Shown one piece after another: positions 21,262 to 33,241 of a stretch of DNA of 64,000 bases. The stretch is from Pleurodeles waltl. Lineage: Eukaryota; Chordata; Amphibia; Caudata; Salamandridae. Position 1 is the first letter of the stretch, and every line of letters starts with the position of its first letter. A program made the position numbers and the translations under genes. The notes beneath the pieces are model-generated. The model made no database searches, had not been told where the DNA came from, and saw only the letters and a program-made list of their open reading frames with translations. The stretch lies in assembly GCF_031143425.1 (NCBI RefSeq), contig NC_090440.1:338275844-338339843 (forward strand). The letters run 5' to 3'.

Positions 21262-22923
21262 ATACATGCTGCATGCTGCCCGGGGCCCATCTACCAACCC
21301 CCCCCGTATATGAGGCCTTGACACGCAGCACTCCATGCACTCACGCCCCATGCTTCGTACTCACGGTATACTCACCTGTTGTCTGGAGGCCCATAAAGCA
21401 GTTGGTACTGGGGTAGGACCCCATCCACAAGTCACTCCAATTCCACCGAGGTGAAGGCAGGGGCCCTTTCCCCAGTAACACGAGCCATGGTCGGTTCCAG
21501 ACTCAGGTCACAGCAGCACTTGCAGTGTAGGTCCTCTCCTGTTGAAGGTCAGGAAGCAAGTGAGTGCACAGATATGAAATGGCAGTCACGTTCACGCCGG
21601 TGCATACCGTCACTGCTGGCATACATCACCATTGACCACAGGACCCCATAGGGCCCAATGATAACCAATGAGGAGTTGCATGGTGGTTCTCGACCACCTC
21701 CCACAACAGTGCACAATGTCAGTGGAATTACCTCATTTACACCTTTCCCTCCATACAGGACAGGTGGACGCCATTTCAGGGGGAGGTGCAAGCCATGGAT
21801 CCTAACTGTGTCACAGTACACAAATGCACTATTTGGACATCTCCAACAAAATAATGTTACAATCACAATATGCATTGAACTGTAGTGGTTGGAATGCAGA
21901 GATAATTATCAGCTGCTCACTCTTTTGTCCAATAGATTGCAACCACTGAAGATGAATAGGAGATGGAGACATCCCCCCATGCACAGATCTCTGGTGGACT
22001 TGGCAACAATGGAGGACAGGCACATTATCCTCACCTATAGACTTGACAGGGCCACAATCAAGGAGCTGTGTGCCCAATTGGAGTCTGACCTAATATCTGC
22101 TATCCGTCACCCCACCGGGATTCTCCCTCTTGTGCAAGTCCTATCAGTGCCTAATTCCCTGGCAAGTGGCTCTTTCCAAGTGACAGTGGGCTTGGCTGCA
22201 GGAATGTCACAGCCAATGTTCTCAATAGTGCTTACGATAGTGTTGTCTGCCATGATCAAACATGTGTGCAGCTACATCATTTTGCCCCAAGTGGAGGATT
22301 TGGCCACAGTGAAAGCTGACTTCCATGCAATGGGACATATCCTCAACATCATTGGGGCAAGAGATGGAACACATATTGCATTTGTCCCCCGCTGGCGAAA
22401 TGAACAGGTGTTCAGAAATCGAAAGAGTTTTTACTCCATAAATGACCAGATGGTGTTCCTGGTGGACTAGTACATCTGCCATGTCAATGCTAAGTATCCT
22501 GGGTCTGTGCATGATGCCTTTATACTTAGGAATAACAGCATCCCAAATGTGATGGCCCAATTCCAGAGGCACAATGTGTGGCTAATAGGTGAGTCCTGGT
22601 TCCCACCCAGTGGATGTTGGTGTATGGGTATGGTGTGGGCCCTGAGGGTGAGTGTGTGGCTAACAGTTGTCCCTCTATATTTGCAGGTGACTCTGGTTAC
22701 CCCAACCTCTCATGGCTACTGAGGAATGCCAGGACAAGGGCAGAGGAATGTTACAATGAGGCACATATGAGAACAAGAAGGATTATAGAGAGGCCTCCCG
22801 AAGGCCAGGTTTTGTTGGATCCATCTAACAGGTGGATCCCAGTGCTACTCACCCACGAAGATCTGCCATCCCATCTGCATCGTGGCAAGCTGTATGTTGC
22901 ACAACCTTACCTTGAGTCACCAG
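21262..22923. repeat. Second unit of the 1.67-kb tandem duplication in H2
   Basis: Direct repeat of 19588-21261. After 22923 the original transposase C-terminal sequence continues (CAGGTGCCTTTTCTGCAGG), so this unit keeps the ancestral right junction and unit 1 keeps the ancestral left junction. Confidence 0.9.
21376..21488 (-). pseudogene. Duplicated exon 1 of the right Myb gene (H2)
   Basis: Second copy of 19702-19814, starting MARVTGERAPAF from ATG at 21488, with the same GTGAGT donor. It has no exon 2 directly downstream on the minus strand, because the duplicated block joins transposase exon 3 there. It could only splice across to 19478. Confidence 0.7.
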
Positions 22924-23060
22924 GTGCCTTTTCTGCAGGAGGAGGAAGCTGGAAATGGCTGTGTGGCAGCAGTGGATCTCCTGTGGACAGTGAAGATGAG
23001 GAGGCAGAGGATTAGGATGAGGACAACAGAAGTGCAATTATTCGTCAATACTTCCAATGA
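21936..23060 (+). pseudogene. HARBI1-like transposase, H2 copy b, broken
   Basis: Exon 2 is 21936-22588 (ATG in GATGAATAGG), open for the helical domain, SGSFQVTVGLAAGMSQPMF and IGARDGTH up to TAG at 22468-22470 (the same stop as copy a). Exon 3 is 22687-23060. It has a 9-bp in-frame loss near LSWLL and an 8-bp loss just after the catalytic Glu (IIER|PPEG), which shifts frame; the tail is still recognisable as VPFLQEEE, an acidic stretch, and RQYFQ. Confidence 0.85.
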
Positions 23061-23349
23061 GACACAGGTAAGACAGTGTTAATACACATATAATTGACAG
23101 TTCGATGTGTGACATTGTCACTGGCAGGCTAAGTACTCCTACTTCTATGCCCACTCACTGTACCCTTTGGCATCTCTTGTTGGTGCCCCACTATTGCTCC
23201 TGGTGTGTTCTGTGCAGCCAACTATAGGTCTTTCCAATGTAAACATTACTGTACAGTTGAATTGCAATGTTTGAACCTGGTTAAATGAACTCAAGGTGGA
23301 CAGGATGACGGAGTGGGACACAAGGGTGACAATCATGAGAGTCTCATTT

Positions 23350-24800
23350 CCTGACATGGGTCTTGGAAATAGTCTCTGGCTCCTGTCTGGATCACAGGGA
23401 ACATTTACCGGGGGTTCTCCTTCTGCAGGTGGAGGGGTGGTGGTGACTTGTTGGCCTCCTGTCCACTAGCGGCAGTGGAGGTGGAGCGCTGTTCAGTGGT
23501 TTGGCTAGTGTCAGGGGCCAGGTGGTGTGCCACTGCCTCCTTCATACTGTTGGCCATGTCTGCAATGGAGACCACAGTGGTGTTGATGCCCCTGCAACAT
23601 CTCCAGAATCTGGCCCAGTGTATCCTGGGAATGTTGGTATGCTCCCAGGATCGCAGTGAGTGCCTCCTGGAGGGTCAGTTCCCTGGGCCTGTCCTCCCCC
23701 TGTCACACAGCAGTCCTCCCAGCTTCCCTGTTGTCCATTGCCTCTGTCCCCTGAACCGTGTGCCCACTGCCACTGACCCCAGGTCTCTGATTGTCCTGTG
23801 TTTGTGGGATGGGCTGGGGTCCCTGCTGATTGCTGTGTCCTGGGGACAGAGGTAGGGGCCCACCGGGTGGGTGCTGTGCTGGTGTTTCCCAAGGGTGGGA
23901 GGCTCTGTGGTGGTGCGAGAGTGTGCCTGGGTAACTGACTGTCCCGAGGTCCCACATGGGCCAGGTTGGTCATCCAGATCCAGGCAACCAGAGCTGCTCT
24001 CATCACTGTGGGCATGTTCTGTGGGGGGACTGGATGTTACTCACACCTCTTTGCCGGTGACATTGGCTGGGTTACCTGGGGGGGATGTAAATTCAATGTT
24101 ATTGGTTCTGTGTGTGACATATTGAGCATGGGTGTGTTGCCCTCTTTGGTTAGATTTGCCCTGGCAGCTTTCCTTGTGTGAGTTGTTATTTGGTGGGCTA
24201 GGTGATTCTCTCTAGTGTGCATGCTGTGGTGATAGGTGTCCATGCAGGTCTGTGAGGGGTGTCCATGCATTGGTGTTGCATGCAGGGCTTGGCATTGGGA
24301 TGAGTGGGTTGTGATGGTGGGGTGTATGTGAGGTGGTGGAGATATTGGGGTGGGGGTAGGAATGGGGGTTTGTGATGGCATGCAGGTAGGGGTGATAGTA
24401 GTATAGAGTTGACTTACCAGAGCCCAGTCCTCCTGCTACTCCTGCCAGGCCCTCAGGATGCATGATTGCCAAGACTTGCTCCTTCCATGTTGTTAGTTGT
24501 GGGAGAGGTGGTGGGGGAGCACCAGCCAGTCCTCTGGATAGCGAGTTGGTGTCTTGCTGCCATGGAACGTACCTTCCCCCATAGGTCATTCCACCTCTTC
24601 CTAATGTCATCCCTTGTTCTGGGGTGCTGTCCCAAGGCGTTGACCCTGTCCACGATCTTCTGCCATAGCTCCATCTTCCTATCAGTGGATATCTGCAGCA
24701 CCTGTGATCCAAATAGCTGTGGCTCTACCCGGATGATTTCCTCCACCATGACCCTAAGCTCCTCCTCAGAAAACCTGGGGTGTTGTTCTGGTGCCTTGAG
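23350..24800 (-). pseudogene. First Myb/SANT-like gene of Harbinger (left gene), H2, broken
   Basis: Exon 1 (about 24800-24418) encodes a NAIF1/MSANTD-like Myb domain: HPRFSEEELRVMVEE, QLFGSQV, MELWQKIVDRVNALG, then RDDIRKRWNDLWGKV. A 1-nt shift follows QRTG near 24530. Exon 2 (24075 to about 23350) encodes a Pro/Ser/Thr-rich stretch, a helical segment and a basic C-terminus, but runs through several frames. Donor GTAAGT and acceptor CCCAG are intact. The product should be nuclear and DNA-binding; end recognition is an inference. Upstream, the 5' region is interrupted by the solo LTR at 24820. Confidence 0.75.
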
Positions 24801-24819
24801 TGTGGTGTGAGTGGTGTGG

Positions 24820-25583
24820 TGTATTGCTACATGCACCATGTACAAGGTGAACAGTGATGCAGGGTATGGACCATTGGCCTCTGCTTCCATTTTACATTGG
24901 TTCACGACTCCATTTTGTCGAGTCTGGTTCTGTGTGTAAAGCACTGTTCTGTGTTTTTCCACAAGCTTCGGCAAGCTGCAGGGTGGGGTGTTTTTCTGCT
25001 CAACTTCGCTCCATCTGCCTGATACGAAGGACGCTATTTACATTCCACGAGATATCAGTTAGGATAACAGGGGGATGCGCTTGTACTCAAGGAGGAATGC
25101 AAGCTTCACCTTGGAGCCCTCTTCTGGGAACCTGGCCCATTCCGAGGAGACGTCTCGAAGGGTGAACAAGTACCGCCGATTGCACAATTTGTAAAGGAGG
25201 GGGTCTTTTTCTAGAAAAGACTACTGGGTGTTAGTAAATACTATAAAGGTAAGGAGCCTGGATGGACTTGTTTAGGAACTCTCTGCCCTTCAATTTATAA
25301 GCATGGAAGCATATTGTGTGTGCATGTGTAATATGCACTTATTCTTGCAGTTATTTCCGTGATATTTTTCATGATATCACAGAGTGTGTATATTCTCACA
25401 GTTATTTTCATGTTATTTTCCATGATATATATTAGTGTGGTCAGTTTTGCTATATGAGAACTTGCCCCATAAATAAACTTGATTATTCTCTTTACTAAGG
25501 TGTTTGAGAGTGATTGTTTCACATTGTGCCCTAAATTATCCTGAAGTGCATAGTTCTGGTATTATGAAGAGTGAAGCAACACA
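24820..25583 (+). mobile_element. 764-bp solo LTR inserted in H2
   Basis: Starts TGTATTGC and ends GCAACACA (a 7 of 8 terminal inverted match, TG...CA) between TGTGG at 24815-24819 and TGTGG at 25584-25588. It contains ACTATAAAGG at 25240, a TATA-like site, and AATAAA at 25472, giving an LTR-like order in the plus direction. Flanking DNA on both sides is the GT-rich left region of H2. No internal genes are present. Caveat: the flank is GT-rich, so a 5-bp match is weaker evidence than usual. Retrovirus-like or gypsy-like origin cannot be told apart. Confidence 0.6.
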
Positions 25584-26134
25584 TGTGGGTGAGGGTGCGT
25601 AGGGTGATGTATTGGGGTGTGTGTTGTGAGGTGCATGGGTGGTGTATAGGTGATGGTGGTGTGTGGATCTGGTTTGTGGGTGCTCTTGCTGTCTCTCTCT
25701 ATCTCTTTTGGCAATGGTTTGTAGTGGTAAAGGGTTGTGGGTAATGTGGGTGGGTGTTTTATAGGGGTGTGGGTGTGAGTGTGGTGTGCGTATAGGTGTC
25801 AGGTATGTGTTATTAAAATTGACCAATGTGGTATTGTTTTGTATGTGTGTGTGTATTTTGAGCGTGGCGGTATGTACCACCAATGGTTTACCGCCATTGA
25901 ATGTCCGCCTCGGTGATTCATGGGTCTTAATGTTGTGGGTGTAGTTCTGTTGGTGTAACAGTGTGGGTGTGGACACCACCAGTTTATCACTGACCTTTGG
26001 GCTGGCGGACTTGTGTGTGTGGCTGTATAGTGACAGATTGGTATGTGTGTGTCATAATATGGTTGGTGGATATCTGCCGCAGTGGCAGTCGGCATCGGTA
26101 AGTGGGATTTATCGCCAATTTCAAAATAAGGGCC
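25584..26134 (-). repeat. Left subterminal GT-rich region and left TIR of H2
   Basis: 25590-25860 is GT-rich on the plus strand (long GTGTGGGTG runs). 25862-26134 corresponds to the first 300 bases of H4 read backwards: GGCGGTATGTACC, CACTGACCTTTGG, CATAATATGG, ending CGCCAATTTCAAAATAAGGGCC. No gene is present. Confidence 0.7.
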
Positions 26135-26159
26135 AGAGCAGCAGAAACCCCTGACAGGA

Positions 26160-28000
26160 AGAAATATTAACTGCAGTCCGATGGAGTGCACAATTCAACC
26201 TAATGCAGAGGGTTCAAAAGGAGCCCAAACAGCTTAAAATCTCTAAAGTGATTCCACCCGCTCTGCATACATGTCTTCAAAGACAGATGTCTTTTTCATT
26301 TTAGCAAGGCAGTGATCAAAGCTTAGACTCTCAGCTTTCTTCAAATTCAATAAGATTAAGCGGAGGTCTACCAACGCTCTGATGAACACTAGGCACTGTT
26401 GTTTCTGATGCAGATGGCCCAGAGAGTACGATACCCCAAAATTGGCCAGCTTAAGCTCTGGCGCAACTAAAACCCAAATCCACGTACTCATCTTGCTAAA
26501 AATGGCATTCCAAAAATCATGGATCAAGGGGTATGCAAAGAGGGTATGGGGCCAGTTCCCTACTATGCCAGATTGACACTGCTAGCAGCAATCAGAAATA
26601 TAATCTACCATTTTATGCATAACCTGGGGTGTAAAGTAAACTAGCCACCAAGACATAAAGGCCATTTGTTGGAAATTCGCTGTGCCTATTACTTTATGAC
26701 CAAACTCAGCAGCACATTGCCACGCTGACAGATTGATCTTACATATCCAGTCATATTCAAGATCATATCCAAAACTCTTGTAAATTAGTCTGAATCAGTC
26801 AATTTGTTCTTCAGGATCAAGTGCATTACTATATTGGTCCTTTGATTCAACTCCTGGTAGCTCATCCTTATCACACTACTTATTTGCCTATAGCTAAATA
26901 GCAGTGGACCTGCGGCTCCCTCAAAGTGTAAATCAATTTCTTTCCAACTTATACGACTCCCTCCCACAAAAAATCCTCTATCTGGGCAAATCCCTTAGAT
27001 TTCCACATTTTCACCATATTTTCATCCTGTGGATAACCTGATGTTATACAGTCTTCTATTGGAGTAAACACATGGTACTGTGGGACCCGCCTTGTGTTGT
27101 AAAAAAGCCTGATACGATGTTCTAAAGATAAATGGGTCTTGTACCATGTTTTCATGGAAAGCTTAACTGTCCATAAAAAAGGGTAAATTGGTAAAAGATT
27201 CCTTAACCATCAATGATATCAGGAAATTGTTGAATGTCTCAATCAAAGAGCACTGTAAATTATCTTAATGAGTAACATAACTTGACAATACTTCTGGCAA
27301 TGTGGAAAGGTCAGACCACCCTGAACCTTGTCTAATTGAAGAAGAGTCTAACTTGAATCTTGAATGTTTATTATTCCATAGAAACTTTTGAAATACATGA
27401 TCTAGTTCTTCAAATTAGGATACCTTGATCCTAATAGGAGGATTGGACATTCAAAACAGTATTAATGGACGAATTGTAATGTTGATCAATGCAACACAAC
27501 CTATTAATGACAACGGAAGAGAAGCCCACCTCTCTAGCAAGCCCTTCACCTTCAAATGCTTTGTTGAGCCTGACATTTACTCTTCAGCCTCCCGAGAAGA
27601 TTGTCATCCATACACCAGTCAGACCCTTGGTATCATTTTCAGGTATGGGCTTGGGGTTACTTCCTTAGATCAGGACAGCCAGAAGTGTTACCACTGATAT
27701 GCTCTCGGACCTAGACATAGGGTGTAGAAAGGAATCCCTAGACTCTGTAAAATCATGCAACATGGTTGGCTTGTTTATCTCCTTTACACTGGTTGCAATG
27801 ATGATTACCCTACTGTGTTTCATCTCCCTTGAAATTGCATCTCATGTTTTATACACTAGGATACAATTGCTTCAATAAATGCATTGCAATCCAGTTTGTA
27901 TCTCACGTTCGTCCTTGGTATGAACAATTTCCAAAGTCTCCCTGAGGAGTCAAGGTGTCAGGTTATGTTGCCACAAATCACCTTCTACTTTCTAGGGTTG
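26160..28000 (-). pseudogene. L1/Tx1-like LINE, 3' part of ORF2, degenerate
   Basis: On the minus strand, consecutive pieces match the post-RT region of L1/Tx1 ORF2: FKSFYGIINIQ and FLWNNKHSRFKLD near 27420-27340 (the 'FIW..K.PR' block), MKTWYKTHLSLEHRIRLFYN at 27155, SRISWKEIDLHF near 26960, WWLVYFTPQVMHKM near 26640, and after the Cys/His segment FWNAIFSKMSTW at 26500 followed by KLANFGVSYSLGH, the usual C-terminal helix region. Several stops separate the pieces. 26160-26240 is probably 3' UTR. 28000-28634 is AT-rich and unassigned, perhaps older LINE sequence. Confidence 0.65.
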
Positions 28001-28947
28001 GGTGAGGACTCAGTCTGACAGATTCTAAACAGTGTGGAGTTGATTTAGTCTCCCACACTTAGTAGGCAGTGCTGTCCTAAATACACCGTCTTATTATCAT
28101 AATAGGAACGACAGAACAACACTAGTTTTTTGGCATTTGGATGTGATATGGGGAGAAGTATCATTAGTGTAGACTTTTAATGGGATTTGATATCACCTGA
28201 TGTTCAAGAGCATGTGTATAACACATGGCTACAGAAAACATATACAATATTGTAGTGGTTCTGAGGAACAATTTGTTGACATTAAAGTTTTTTCAATTTT
28301 ATTCTGATTTGAGACAAGGATTTAAAAGTATTGTATTTTGATCTTCCCAAACATTAGCTGCATCATATTGTTTTATAAATGCATTCATAAGCATTCTTCC
28401 CATTGAAAATGCTAAATAATTAATAGTTTCACCCACATCTGTGTAAAGAAATACTGTAATGAAATAATACCTGTAAGAAATAGAGCTATTAGTTCAGAGG
28501 GATGGAAGCTCCACTCAATTAATAAACAAAATATTTTTCAGGTTGGACTACAAAAGTGGCTAAATTAACCTGTGCTTCCCCTAAGGCAGTTAGCAAAAAA
28601 TCAATGTGTAAAGTATTTATGCAGCAGACACATAGGCCCTCATTACAACCCGGGCGGTCGGTGTTAAATCGGCGGTAATACCGCAAACAGTCCGGCGGGA
28701 AAAAAATGGAATCACGACCATGGCAGAAACTGCCAACATAGACAGCCACTTTAACACTCTGACCACCATGGCGGTAGAAACAAACACCGCAGTGGTAACC
28801 GGCAACAGACAGGCGGAAGACAAAGTACCGCCCACTGTATTTCAAGACAGCTATCCACCACCTTTTCTGGGGCGGAACCAACGCGAACAAAAACACAGCG
28901 GAAACAGTACACAGAACTCTCCACACCCCACGAGGAACCATGACGCC

Positions 28948-29030
28948 ATGGAGCCCGAATTGCAGATACTGCTGATGCTGGTCTTCCTCCTCTTCTATCA
29001 GGAGCACCAAAGACAGCGGCGACGACCATG
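28948..29030 (+). CDS. Proposed transposase exon 1, H3, intact
   Basis: 83 nt, ATG at 28948, encoding MEPELQILLMLVF, LFYQEHQ, and an Arg-rich run to the P before the splice; ends CCATG|GTGAGT. No stop. The last two bases TG plus the first base G of the exon at 33242 make TGG, and the frame continues ARLLGHVMRWRHPPV. The amino-acid sequence is conserved with H1 (20 of 27 positions or more by eye), including length and donor. The predicted intron is 4.2 kb and holds the whole right gene antisense. Confidence 0.65.
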
Positions 29031-29494
29031 GTGAGTACTGCACCTACAACACAGGGGAGGGGGGAGGGAAAAGAGAGTGACACACACATGCAAGTTCCCC
29101 ACCCCCACCCTCACCCACAACACCATACACACAAATACATGCAGCAACATTACATATACACTCCCCCCACCACCTGGAAGAATGCAAGGACAAAAGGAAA
29201 TGATTTGAACGAATGTAATCATGTGAAGTCTCATTATCAAAGTTCAAAATCCAGTATATACAATCATGTACACCAACTACACAAATCCCGATAGAGCACC
29301 AATCATTGTCTGTGGACCACTGGGCCCCAAATGCATGGGCGAAGCCCACACTAGATACCTGACTGAAAACGGAGAGAACACTGCAGGGGCATCAGATCAA
29401 AATGAAACAGGCACCTCTGGGGGAGAGGGAGAGGGGGCACCTCAGCCAGATGAATGCACAACGCCACTGCTGCACGAGGGGGCTCCATGCCCAT

Positions 29495-29735
29495 TGATGT
29501 ATCCTGGGGAGTGCAAAGCCACAGTCTCTCAAGTCTCTCCAGTGGGTGGGGTTCCCACTGTATTATCCTGGGGAGTGCAAAGCCACAGTCTCTCAAGTCT
29601 CTTCAGTGGGTGGGTTGCCTACTGCTTTATCCTGGGGAGTGCAAAGCCACAGTCTCTCAAGTCTCCCCAGTGGGTGGGTTGCCCACTGCTTTTTCCTGGG
29701 GAGTGCAAAGCCACAGTCTCTCAAGTGGATAACAG
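29495..29735 (+). repeat. 64-bp minisatellite of H3, about 4 copies
   Basis: Units contain CCTGGGGAGTGCAAAGCCAC, AGTCTCTCAAGTC and AGTGGGTGGGTTGCC. It is the same unit as 5425-5650 in H1. Confidence 0.9.
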
Positions 29736-30010
29736 TCTCCACTGGTTCTGGAGGGGGCTTGGTGCCCAGAGTGCTTCATCCTGCCAAGGACTCAGGTAGT
29801 GGATGTGATACTCCACTGGTTCTGGAGGGGGCATGGTACCCAGAGAGCTTCATCCTGCTAAGGACTTAGGTGTTGCATATATTTTTTCACTGGTTCTGGA
29901 GGGGGCATGGTGCCCAGACTGCTTCATCTTGCCAAGGACTCAGGTAGTGGCTGTATTTCTCCACTGGTTCTGGAGGGGGCATGGTGCCCAGAGTGCTTCA
30001 CGTGCAGTGT
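29736..30010 (+). repeat. 74-bp minisatellite of H3, 4 copies
   Basis: GTTCTGGAGGGGGC recurs at 29745, 29819, 29893 and 29967, exactly 74 bp apart, with TGCTTCATCCTGCCAAGGA in each unit. It is the same unit as in H1 and H2. Confidence 0.9.
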
Positions 30011-30158
30011 GGCCGGTACAATTCACTCACCTGGGTGTGCGTGACACGACATTGGCGAGGTACAGGTGACATGATATGCCATAGAGGCAGCAAAATACCC
30101 CACACTACTGCGGCTTCGCCTTCCACCTGCAGGTGCCAACAGTGATGATAGTAATGCT

Positions 30159-32802
30159 TCATGGAAGCTGCCCAGGGTCCTGGAACTCTCCTCCAGCCTC
30201 GGACGACTGACTACTGGGGATGGTAGGCGTGTCAGCGGTGGTGCCACTGTCCGAGGACATCACGGGGCTGCTGGCGGTGCTTGAGGCGGTGTCTGTGGCG
30301 GCAGTGCTTGCAGCGGTGTCTGTCACAGCAGTGCTGGCAGCGGGGTCTGTGGCGGCGGTGCTGGCGGCGGGGCTGGCGGAGGTGTATGGGTCAGCACCTG
30401 CTGAGGGAGAAAGCAGGATGTCTCCTGCAGCCTTGGACGGCTGCCCACCGGGAAAGAGGCCCGGGACTGTCGCAGCAGCTGTAGACATGCCGGAGGCGGT
30501 GCAGGTGGCGGTGGAGGAGGCGGTGCAGCTGGCGGTGCAGCTGGTGGTGTTCGCCGCCGTACAGGTTGGCGTGAACTTGGACAGAAGGTGTGACACTTGT
30601 CCCTCAATCGGTGCCACCATGCCCTCTCCTGACCTGCCCTTCTGTTTTTGGCCCTTTCCCACCTTAGATTGTGGCGCAGTTGTCTTGCCACTATCCCCTT
30701 TCGTTTTTGCTGAGCCCTTGGTGGCTGGTAGTTTCGGCTTCTCCCTCCGGGATGTGGGCACCTTTTTCACTTTGGCAGGTGGCGGAATGTTCTTGCACTC
30801 GCTACATGGCACACTGGCAGCCCCGATGAGTGGCACACTACATGACCCCGCAGTTGCTGGCACCACTGTGCCTGGAGATGTGGTGGCTGAGGTGCTGGGC
30901 TGGGACCTGGAAAGCCCGGCCCAGGGTGAAGGACGATGGGGGGAGGTGTAGGGAAGAGGTCAATGTTAGCCAGGAAAAGTTTTTGAGACACACTGGGACG
31001 GGAAGATGGAGGGGGTTTAGGAGTGGAGGAAAAGGTAGTGGTTGTAGGAGGTGTACACCTGCTGAATTTGGGTGAAGGTGCATGGGCTGGAGGCTGTTCT
31101 GAGGTGGATGGCTGTTGGGTGGGTGTGTGCCTGCGTTTGTGTACTTTGGGAGGAGGGCTCACTGACACAATGGGAGAGGACACTGGGGATATGTGAATGG
31201 TAGTGGGGGTGGTGATTGCACATGAGCGGTGTGTGGTGATGGGCGTGCTGGTGATGGAGGTAGTGAATGAGGATGTAGTGCATGCAAGTGTGAGTGGAGA
31301 CAAGATTGGGAGGGAGGAGGGAGACGTGGAGAAGGGGGACACAGTGGAGGAAGTGGATGTTGGTATGTGTGCTTGTGTGAGTGCCTGTGGGATGTGTGGT
31401 GCTTATGTTTGCCTGAGCTACTCTTGTGTGTTGATGTGTGTGCCTGCTGGTCTGATGGTGTGCTTTGGGATTGGGTCTGGGTGGAGGAGGTTGGAGGGGA
31501 GGCTGGACACAGGTACCATGGCTGCCATCAGTGCTGAGGCCAGAGCTTGAAATGCTCTCTGTTGGGCCACCTGCCCAGAATGAATGCCCTCCAGGTATGC
31601 ATTTGTTTGTTGCAAATGCCTCTCAACACCCTGTATGGCATTCACAATGGTAGACTGCCCAACAGTGAGGGATCTCAGGAGGTCAATAGCCTCCTCACTG
31701 AGGGGAGCAGGGCTGACTGGGGCAGGGCCTGAGGCGCCTGGGGTGAAGGAGATGCCCACCCTCCTGGGTGAGTGGGAACGGGAAACACGCTGAGGGGCTG
31801 CTGGGAGGGCGGTGATGGTAGAGGGGGTGGCGGCTGTACCTGTTGATGGGGTGGGCACAGAGGTGCCCGCCACCGCAAGGGAGCTCCCATCAGAGGAGGA
31901 ATCGCTGTTGCTGGTCTCTGCTCCTGACCCCGTCGTGGAGCTCCCCTCGCCCTATGCCATGAACTTACAGTTCCTCGATTTTTCACATGACCATGGTGTA
32001 CGGGCCTAAGCCCAATTTCTGCACACCTGGAAGTCACAAGAGCCTGACTAGGTGTAGATGGCTTTTACCACTAGTGGGGTTGGGGTGCCACATAGCCTGC
32101 CTCACTAGGGCCCTTGCCTACCAAGATTGCGCTGGCCTAGGGGAACCCACTGCCCACCTCCCCCGCCCAGGCACCTCGTAATGTGCGCAGAGTCAGCTGA
32201 ATGAGAGTGTACTCACCCCCTTGTGGCTGCTGTGATGCCCTCAAGCGCCCATCCAACTCTGGATAGGCCACGGCCAGGATCCGGAACATCAGGGGGGTCA
32301 TGGTGCGACGGGCACCCCTTCCACATTGGGAGGCCATCCCCAGCTGGGCCTCTGCCGTCTTCTTGCTCCAGCGGCGCAGGTCCTCCTATCTTTTACGGCA
32401 GTGGGTGCTCCGTCTGTGATAAACCCCCAGGGTCCGGGCGTCCTTGGCGATGGCACGCCAAATAGCCTTCTTCTGTTGGGCGCTGACCTAGAGGAATGGT
32501 ACAAGGGGAAAGGACATTACTCACCCGGCTGGACCGTCATACTCATTGCCCACCAGTTCCCACCCATACCATGACTCACATACACTGAGTATCCGCACAT
32601 GTAGGCCTCAGCACCCCCCCCCATGTTTCTTCCAGCCACACCACTCAAAGCAGGCATTGCCCATTCGGCATGCTCTCAGTGTACTCACCTGTTTGTCTGG
32701 AGGACCGTACAGTTGCGTGTACTGGGGGAGGACCCCATCCACTAGTTTCTTCAACTCCTCCGAAGCGAAGGCAGGGGCCCTTTCCCCAGACACTCGAGCC
32801 AT
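30159..32802 (-). pseudogene. Second Myb/SANT-like gene of Harbinger (right gene), H3, broken
   Basis: Exon 1 (32802-32689, 38 codons) starts MARVSGERAPAFASEE and is open to a consensus donor. Exon 2 (32487-32217, 271 nt) encodes the rest of the Myb/SANT-like fold (AIWRAIAKD, YHRRSTHCRKR) but has TAG where H2 has Trp. The exon-3 region carries the helical block (EEAIDLLRSLTVGQSTI, GVERHLQQTNAYL), a Ser/Thr/Pro linker, a Lys-rich part with SKVGKGQKQKG, Thr/Cys/Ser and ASTAATDTA repeats, and ends at 30159. The start of exon 3 is replaced by unrelated sequence near 31953. Frames change near 31420 and 30800. Codons 236 long at the 3' end remain open. Confidence 0.75.
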
Positions 32803-33241
32803 CATCGCTTCCAGACTGAGGTCACAGCAGCACTTGCAGTGTAGGTCCTCTCCTGTTGAAGGTCAGGTATCAAGTGAGTGAACAGACAGAAAATGGCGGT
32901 CACAGCCGCGGCGGTGCATACCGTCACCACTGGCGTACATCATCATTGGCTCCCGGGACCCATAGGGCCCACTGTTAACCAATGCTGAATAGCGCTGCGG
33001 CCGCCCACCACGACGGTGTACAACGCCAGCGCAGTTACCTCATATCCCCTTGTCCCACCTTACAGGTCAGGCAGCCGCCATTTCAGGGGGCCACATGGCA
33101 TTATTAATAACTGTGTCACACCTATCTAGGCCTGGAATACACACAGTTATAGGCACATTGCGGATTAATACATTTTCAGCAAATAACAGATTGTGATACC
33201 TCAGTGTTGGCTGACTCTCTGCTCGCTGTTCTCCTCCATAG

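Larger units (their letters stand above)
15287..26134 (-). mobile_element. Harbinger-type DNA transposon copy H2, both ends present
   Basis: It runs from the right TIR (AGCCCTCATTACAACCC at 15287) to the left end (ATTTATCGCCAATTTCAAAATAAG, 26108-26131), in reverse orientation. It carries all three genes plus the small terminal exon. Two later changes enlarge it: a 1.67-kb internal tandem duplication (19588-22923) and a 764-bp solo LTR (24820-25583). Without them the element would be about 8.4 kb, my best estimate of the full-length size. It belongs with H4 in a subfamily with MNRRWRH at the transposase exon-2 start. Confidence 0.85.

Noticed and set aside
23542..24015. A 157-codon minus frame as an independent gene
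   Set aside because: It is a frameshifted reading of left-gene exon 2 of H2; the correct frame aligns with H3 and H4.
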